Assembly (NCBI GenBank): GCA_944389615.1
Contig: CALXNA010000032.1
Span: forward strand, 1-38,942
Direction of reading: 5' to 3'
DNA from: an uncultured Anaerobiospirillum sp.
Lineage (GTDB): Bacteria > Pseudomonadota > Gammaproteobacteria > Enterobacterales > Succinivibrionaceae
DNA length: 38,942 bases
Part shown: piece by piece, positions 34,710-38,942 of the stretch
How positions within the stretch are numbered: position 1 is the stretch's first letter
How the letters are laid out: each line of letters begins with the position of its first letter
Made by a program: the position numbers and the translations under genes
Notes under the pieces: generated by a model
What the model saw: only the letters and a program-made list of their open reading frames with translations
The model's database searches: none
Told to the model about the DNA's origin: nothing

Positions 34710-35474
34710 ATGACCTCTGCCTTTGTACACTCCTTTGAAACCTTTGGTTCGGTTGATGGCCCGGGCGTGCGCTTTGTGGTGTTTTTACAGGGCTGCAAGA
34801 TGCGCTGCCTGTACTGCCACAACCCTGATACGTGGAAGCAGAATGTCGGCGAGGAGAAGACCGTCGACCAGATCATCAAGCAGGCCCTGCGCTATCGCCC
34901 GTACTGGGGCGACAAGGGCGGCGTCACCTGCTCCGGCGGTGAGCCCCTTTTGCAGATGGAGTTCATGATTGAGTTCTTTAAGGCGTTAAAGGCTCAAGGC
35001 ATTAACACCACGATCGACACGGCCGCTGGCCCGTTCACGCGCGAAGAGCCCTTCTTCTCGCAATTCCAAGAGCTGATGCAGTACACCGACTTGGTGATGC
35101 TCGATATCAAGCATATCGACAATGACAAGCATAAGGCCCTCACCCACGTCCCGAACACCAACATCCTCGACTGCGCGCGCTACTTAAACGAGATCAACAA
35201 GGACGTCTGGATCCGCCATGTCTTGGTGCCAGGCTACACCGACGATGAGGCCTCGCTACAGCAGCTGCACGACTTCATTGCGACCTTAGATAACGTCAAG
35301 CGTGTCGAAGTCCTGCCGTACCACAGCTTTGGTGCCTTCAAGTGGGAAGAGATGAAGATCCCATATCAGCTCAAGGACACGCCTGCGCCATCGGAAGAGT
35401 CGATCGCGCAGGCCAAGAGCATCTTGGGCGTTGAGTCCTTTGCCGACTACGAAGCCCATCTCAAGAACAGTTAA
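34710..35474 (+). CDS. pflA: Pyruvate formate-lyase activating enzyme (radical SAM)
   Basis: A 254-residue radical SAM enzyme that installs the glycyl radical on PflB. The 4Fe-4S ligands are C29, C33 and C36 (CKMRCLYC), preceded by SVDGPGVRFVVFLQG. GGVTCSGGEPLLQ and MLDIKHID are the SAM-binding and core motifs. E. coli PflA is 246 residues. ATG 34710 lacks a clear ribosome site. The 305-bp gap after pflB contains a terminator and then GC-rich DNA with a TAGAAT (34558-34563) that could be a weak -10. Confidence 0.97.
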   Translation: MTSAFVHSFETFGSVDGPGVRFVVFLQGCKMRCLYCHNPDTWKQNVGEEKTVDQIIKQALRYRPYWGDKGGVTCSGGEPLLQMEFMIEFFKALKAQGINTTIDTAAGPFTREEPFFSQFQELMQYTDLVMLDIKHIDNDKHKALTHVPNTNILDCARYLNEINKDVWIRHVLVPGYTDDEASLQQLHDFIATLDNVKRVEVLPYHSFGAFKWEEMKIPYQLKDTPAPSEESIAQAKSILGVESFADYEAHLKNS

Positions 35475-35481
35475 GCCTCAG

Positions 35482-35509
35482 GGCCACCTCCTAACGGACG
35501 TGGCCTTTT
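35482..35509 (+). terminator. Terminator after pflA
   Basis: GGCCAC (35482-35487) / GTGGCC (35500-35505) with a 12-nt loop, followed by TTTT. It lies between convergent pflA and the Maf-like gene. Confidence 0.7.
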
Positions 35510-35523
35510 AACTGCGCCGCGTC

Positions 35524-37158
35524 CTACTCATCGACGTCGTCGAGCTCGACGCTGCGCTTGAAGAAGTCTTGGGAGCAGCCCTTGATGACGGCGCCGAAGC
35601 TCGAGCAATTGATGAACTCGACCTGCGGGTGCTTGGCGATGACGCTCTCGACATAGAGGCGCGAGGCGGTGTAGCTGTGCAGGGCCTTGCGCATCTTGCC
35701 GTCGTTGCACTCGACCGGGTCGGTTTGGGCCGTGCCGGTGATGGCTTGATCGAGCTCGCTGGAAAGTCCGGCGTGGAAGGTGCTCTGCTGGGCGACCGTA
35801 TCAAGGCCCATGAAGTAGATACTCCATGCTTGTTGCTTGAGCGCAAGCGAGAGCATGATGCTGGCGCTACCGCTGCTCAGGTCAAGGTCGGTCAAGGCAT
35901 GCTCTTGCTTGACGACATTGCGTTGGCCCAAGTCGCTGGTGTAGAGCAGGTAGCGCTTGCCGGAGAATAGGGCGACTAAGCGCAGGTGGGTCTTGGCGGT
36001 GAAGATCAAGGCGCTGTGCTCGTAGAGGTCGCGCTTGATGAAGCATTGGGGCTTGCCCAGCTCGCAGTCTTCACCGGCAATCATGTACATGCCGACATCG
36101 GCCGTGACCACGATGTCCGGGGCAAAGTTTTGGCGCTCCAAGAACGGTAGGGCGCTATCGCAGGCGATGATGCGCGCGCCCTCTTCCTTGAGCGCAAGCA
36201 AGCGCTCAAAGCTCTCGTTGAGCGAGGGGCCTGAGAAGACCAAGACCACGTCGCGGCATGGGCTGAAGGTGTTGTTGAGCAGCTGCGCGGCCATGCGGTA
36301 GTACGGGTAATTGTACTGGGCTAACAGCTCATTGATGTCATGGCGGCGCTTGACGCCAATCAGGCGCGAGTAGGTGCGCTCCTCATGGTACATGATGCGC
36401 TGCTTTAAGTTGAGATTGCTGTTCGGGCAGAGGATGATCTCCGGCAGCAAGAAGACATGGTTGGGCACAATCTCGGTGCCGTCGCTGCCCAAGATGAGGT
36501 GCGTGTGCGGCGAGGCAAGGCGCGCCCCCATCTTCTCATCGAGCGCCAGCATGATCGCGGTAATCTCCGGATTTAAGATCACCACATCGACCTCAAGCTC
36601 AGGGTAGACCTCGTGTAGGTAGGCCACGACATGCCCTGCGGCCACGCCATAGACCGTGACCCGTGGTGGCTCTTCGTAGCCGTGGGCAAAGGCCGGGTCG
36701 GCCACATTGGTGATGACTAAGGAGCGCGCAATCTTAGGGAAGCTGCTGGTATCGAGCGGCTTAGGCTCAGGGTGGGCATGGAGGCGGCGCTCATTCTCCG
36801 CGCTCGCTTGCGCAAAGAGCTCCTGTGCTGCCGCCTTCTGCTCGCGCCGCTTTGGGAAGTAGGCAAACTCGACCTCATCGATTTGCTTGGAGGCCGCCAG
36901 CTCTTGGTGCAGCTTCGGCAGTGGCAGGTGCGCGCACAGGCGGGCGCACTCCTCGGCGACATTATGGCGCGAGTAGAGCTGGATTTGGTTGATGACGATA
37001 GCCGATTGCAGGCCCTTGATGCGCTCGTAGTGGTAGTTCGAGCTAGTGTACAGGCCCTTAGCAAGGGAGTTTAAGAGCTCATGGTCTTGATAAGGCACCA
37101 AGCGCTCGAGATTAGCTTTGAAGACTTCAATCTGAGCACTCGTCATCTTAATGGCCAT
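35524..37158 (-). CDS. Maf-like motility accessory factor (DUF115 / MptE-like)
   Basis: A 544-residue protein. ATG (complement of 37156-37158) has AAGGA 7 nt upstream; the longer frame from 37248 has no such site. The central block VVLVFSGPSLNESFERL...GARIIACDSALPFL...PDIVVTADVG is the DUF115/6-hydroxymethylpterin-pyrophosphokinase-like signature of Maf proteins. The Maf family transfers nonulosonic acids (pseudaminic or legionaminic acid) to flagellin Ser/Thr before export. An N-terminal helical region (about 1-130) and a helical C-terminus complete the usual three-part layout. A flagellin gene lies in the window 7 kb away, but no nonulosonate biosynthesis genes are visible. Target and sugar are inferred from the family. 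Confidence 0.8.
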   Translation of the reverse strand: MAIKMTSAQIEVFKANLERLVPYQDHELLNSLAKGLYTSSNYHYERIKGLQSAIVINQIQLYSRHNVAEECARLCAHLPLPKLHQELAASKQIDEVEFAYFPKRREQKAAAQELFAQASAENERRLHAHPEPKPLDTSSFPKIARSLVITNVADPAFAHGYEEPPRVTVYGVAAGHVVAYLHEVYPELEVDVVILNPEITAIMLALDEKMGARLASPHTHLILGSDGTEIVPNHVFLLPEIILCPNSNLNLKQRIMYHEERTYSRLIGVKRRHDINELLAQYNYPYYRMAAQLLNNTFSPCRDVVLVFSGPSLNESFERLLALKEEGARIIACDSALPFLERQNFAPDIVVTADVGMYMIAGEDCELGKPQCFIKRDLYEHSALIFTAKTHLRLVALFSGKRYLLYTSDLGQRNVVKQEHALTDLDLSSGSASIMLSLALKQQAWSIYFMGLDTVAQQSTFHAGLSSELDQAITGTAQTDPVECNDGKMRKALHSYTASRLYVESVIAKHPQVEFINCSSFGAVIKGCSQDFFKRSVELDDVDE

Positions 37159-37489
37159 GGTCGCATCCTTGCTTTGATCTGATCTCGGCAGCTCAGTGCT
37201 GCTTGTAAAACATAACGACTCAAACTGCGCGCATTTGAGGTGAGTCAAAACTCTATATTGGTGGCCGCGCCTCCGGCACGCTTGTTGTTACTATACTACC
37301 CTAGATTGAGCCTGCGCGCTGCCTGTGGCGCGGGGTGGGGCTGCGCGTTGCCTGCGCGCAGCTTGCGCGCAGCTTGCGGCGCGGGCGCGGTGGCGTCTGG
37401 GCAAATTTGCTATAATGAGCCCACCGGCTTGGAATTGGATTCCCTTGAGGCTCTGATTCCCCAGAGCTCCTGTTTGCCTAGAGGTCGTT
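37159..37489. other. Divergent gap between Maf-like gene and lapA
   Basis: CTCAAA (37219-37224) / TTTGAG (37234-37239), flanked by GACTC and GAGTC, forms a dyad just upstream of the Maf-like gene, a candidate operator. A GC-rich tract (37310-37392) holds an 11-bp direct repeat TGCGCGCAGCT (twice). The lapA promoter follows, then a hairpin GCTCTG/CAGAGC in the lapA leader. Confidence 0.5.
37408..37416 (+). promoter_or_regulatory. Extended -10 promoter of lapA
   Basis: TGCTATAAT (37408-37416, then G), a consensus extended -10, 74 bp before the ATG; no -35 needed or seen. Confidence 0.6.
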
Positions 37490-37786
37490 ATGCTGAAGTT
37501 TTGGCTTTATATCATTGTTCTGGTTCTGTTATGTGTCTTGGGCTTGACCATTGGTTCGGCCAACGAAAGCATCGTTACCTTTGACTTCTTGTTCGTCAAA
37601 GCAGACCTGTCCTTAGGCATGGTCATGGTGGTCGGCTTAGTAGTGGGCATCGTCATCGGCCTGTACATCTCCTTATGGTTTAGCCTGAAGATGTGGACGC
37701 GCGCCTGCGGGGCTAAATCGGAGGCCAAGCGCGCCAAGAAGGAGGCCCAAAAGGCTTTAGCCCAAAGCAAGACTCAGGCGGCTTAA
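37490..37786 (+). CDS. lapA: LapA family inner-membrane protein
   Basis: A 98-residue protein with two N-terminal transmembrane helices (about 2-24 and 41-66) separated by the NESIVTFDFLFVKADLSLG loop, then a cytoplasmic Lys/Ala-rich coiled tail. This is the LapA/YciS (DUF1049) pattern; E. coli LapA is 102 residues and works with LapB in controlling LPS assembly. ATG 37490 has GAGG 5 nt upstream. In enterobacteria lapB follows directly; here an SDR gene follows instead. Confidence 0.85.
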   Translation: MLKFWLYIIVLVLLCVLGLTIGSANESIVTFDFLFVKADLSLGMVMVVGLVVGIVIGLYISLWFSLKMWTRACGAKSEAKRAKKEAQKALAQSKTQAA

Positions 37787-37907
37787 CTTAGCGCGTGCTG
37801 CGTGAGCTTGACGTGGTACTGCTTGGCTCCGTGCCCCAGCAGGTTAGGATAGCGCCGCCTCATGGCGCTGCCCTGACGCTGGGGCATGTTGTATATAGGG
37901 GATTGGA

Positions 37908-38723
37908 ATGAGAACGTTTTTGATCACCGGAGCGACCTCCGGCATTGGTGAGGCCTGTGCCCGGCGCTGCTTTGCGCATGGCGATCGGGTGGTGGCCCTG
38001 TGCCGCAACCTTGAGAAGGCCCAACAGCTGTTTGGCCCGGAGCTCAGCTCGGGGCAGCTGGTGGTCTTTGAACACGACTTGGCCCACAACGAAGGTCTCT
38101 ACGAGCAATGCCTCAAGGAGCTCGCTCCATACCAGATCGACCGCTTCATCCACTGCGCAGGCTTGATTTACCTTAAACCAATTCACCGCACCACACATCA
38201 AGAGTGGCTTAGTATGTATGAGCTGCATCTCTTTGCCTTAAGCGAGATCATGCGGGCTTTGGTGCGTTTGAGCCGTTTGCATCATGAGCTGTCCGTGGTT
38301 GCGCTCTCCTCGGTCTCAGCACATGGCGGCCTGCTTCAGAGTGCCGCCTATGGCATGAGCAAGGAGAGTGTCGAGCACTACATTCGCCTGCTCAATAAGC
38401 AGCTCAATAAGCAGCTCAATGCGGTGCCACAAAAGCGCTTAGCGCCACCGACAGAGGCACTGGCTGCGGCTGAAGCTATGACCGATCCAGCTCAGCGGGA
38501 GCATGCGCTGGTTCTGGCTAAGACCCAAGCGGGGTTGAGACTGCGCATCAATGCCTTGGCTCCGGCTATGATCAACACTCCTATGGCAGGTGGGAGCGAG
38601 GACATCCTCGATGAGATGTACTACATCCCGCTCGAGGTCATCATCCACTGGATCTTCGAGATCCTAGAGAACCCATACATGAGCGGCCAAACCGTGGTGC
38701 TCAACAACGATTTCGTCTATTAA
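37908..38723 (+). CDS. Short-chain dehydrogenase/reductase, copy 1
   Basis: A 271-residue classical-SDR-like oxidoreductase. The NAD(P)-binding motif is TGATSGIG (7-14), the HCAGL segment corresponds to NNAG, ALSSVSAHGG supplies the catalytic Ser, and Y148-x3-K152 (YGMSK) completes the site. A Gln/Asn/Leu repeat and a Pro/Ala/Glu-rich insert (about 160-210) interrupt the usual substrate loop before the LRINALAPAMINTPM motif. The C-terminus GQTVVLNNDFVY replaces the usual GGQ...DGG ending. ATG 37908 follows GGGGA. The substrate is unknown. Its stop overlaps the ribosome site of the next gene, so the two are translationally linked. Confidence 0.9.
   Translation: MRTFLITGATSGIGEACARRCFAHGDRVVALCRNLEKAQQLFGPELSSGQLVVFEHDLAHNEGLYEQCLKELAPYQIDRFIHCAGLIYLKPIHRTTHQEWLSMYELHLFALSEIMRALVRLSRLHHELSVVALSSVSAHGGLLQSAAYGMSKESVEHYIRLLNKQLNKQLNAVPQKRLAPPTEALAAAEAMTDPAQREHALVLAKTQAGLRLRINALAPAMINTPMAGGSEDILDEMYYIPLEVIIHWIFEILENPYMSGQTVVLNNDFVY
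38391..38420 (+). repeat. 12-bp in-frame microrepeat in SDR copy 1
   Basis: CTCAATAAGCAG occurs twice plus a half unit (38391-38420), encoding LNKQLNKQLN inside the substrate-loop insert. Confidence 0.85.
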
Positions 38724-38733
38724 GGAGAGCCGC

Positions 38734-38942
38734 ATGAAGACCTATTTAATTACGGGCGCGACCTCGGGTATCGGTGAGGCCTGCGCCCGGCGCTGCTTTG
38801 AGCAGGGCGATCGGGTGGTGGCCCTGTGCCGCAACCTTGAGAAGGCCCAACAGCTGTTTGGCCCAGAGCTCAGCTCGGGGCAGCTGGTGGTCTTTGAACA
38901 CGACTTGGCCCACAACGAAGGTCTCTACGAGCAATGCCTCAA
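38734..38942 (+). CDS. Short-chain dehydrogenase/reductase, copy 2 (partial, cut by window end)
   Basis: The first 69 codons of a second SDR gene. ATG 38734 has AAGGAGAG (38722-38729), which overlaps the TAA of copy 1. The N-terminus carries the same TGATSGIGEACARRCF motif. From GGCGATCGG at 38806 to the window end the DNA matches copy 1 (37980-38116) at 136 of 137 bases, whereas the first 72 bases differ at about 14. It is a tandem paralog, with the 3' part outside the window. Confidence 0.92.
   Translation, partial: MKTYLITGATSGIGEACARRCFEQGDRVVALCRNLEKAQQLFGPELSSGQLVVFEHDLAHNEGLYEQCL

Overview
The window reads as chromosome of a GC-rich, fermentative, flagellated gammaproteobacterium. The strongest taxonomic signals are neighbourhoods: proQ followed by prc, and pepN - DUF2835 - pyrD - zapC, an order I associate with Vibrio/Aeromonas-type genomes. 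Pyruvate formate-lyase, a class III (Firmicutes-type) fructose-1,6-bisphosphatase and a Maf-type flagellin glycosylation protein would fit an anaerobic member of Aeromonadales such as Succinivibrionaceae. That placement is inference, not proof. I see no phage, insertion sequence, CRISPR array, tRNA or rRNA.

Layout: 1-740 holds a non-coding direct-repeat array (unit about 123 bp). A promoter and a highly structured 350-nt leader precede an unrecognised 608-residue protein (1231-3057). Then come a large type Va autotransporter (3446-8131), proQ and prc (8498-12605), pepN, a DUF2835 gene, pyrD and a divergent zapC (12728-18037), rpoD standing alone with its own promoter (18401-20524), a solitary acyl-carrier-like protein, and a convergent HAD phosphatase (20682-21623). 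An amino-acid ABC importer with two paralogous binding proteins follows (22003-25556), then adk, a small exported unknown, flagellin on the minus strand behind a near-consensus sigma-28 promoter (27428-28478), fbp (28917-31133), a 1-kb regulatory gap, pflB and pflA (32158-35474), a minus-strand Maf-like gene (35524-37158), lapA, and two tandem near-duplicate SDR genes, the second cut by the window end.

Functional groups are envelope biology (autotransporter, Prc, LapA, exported unknown), motility (flagellin plus Maf), fermentative carbon metabolism (Fbp, PflB/PflA, Adk), nitrogen acquisition (ABC importer), pyrimidine synthesis (PyrD) and core regulation (RpoD, ProQ). Themes beyond single genes are: in-frame minisatellites inside housekeeping enzymes (pepN, fbp) as well as in the autotransporter; a recurring extended -10 promoter motif TGCTAnAATG; structured leaders before the 608-residue unknown, proQ and the second binding protein; and a strong preference for the AT-rich codons TTA (Leu) and CCA (Pro) in pflB despite GC-rich DNA. 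The clearest protein-level oddity is PyrD, which has class 2 architecture but Cys180 where E. coli uses catalytic Ser175.
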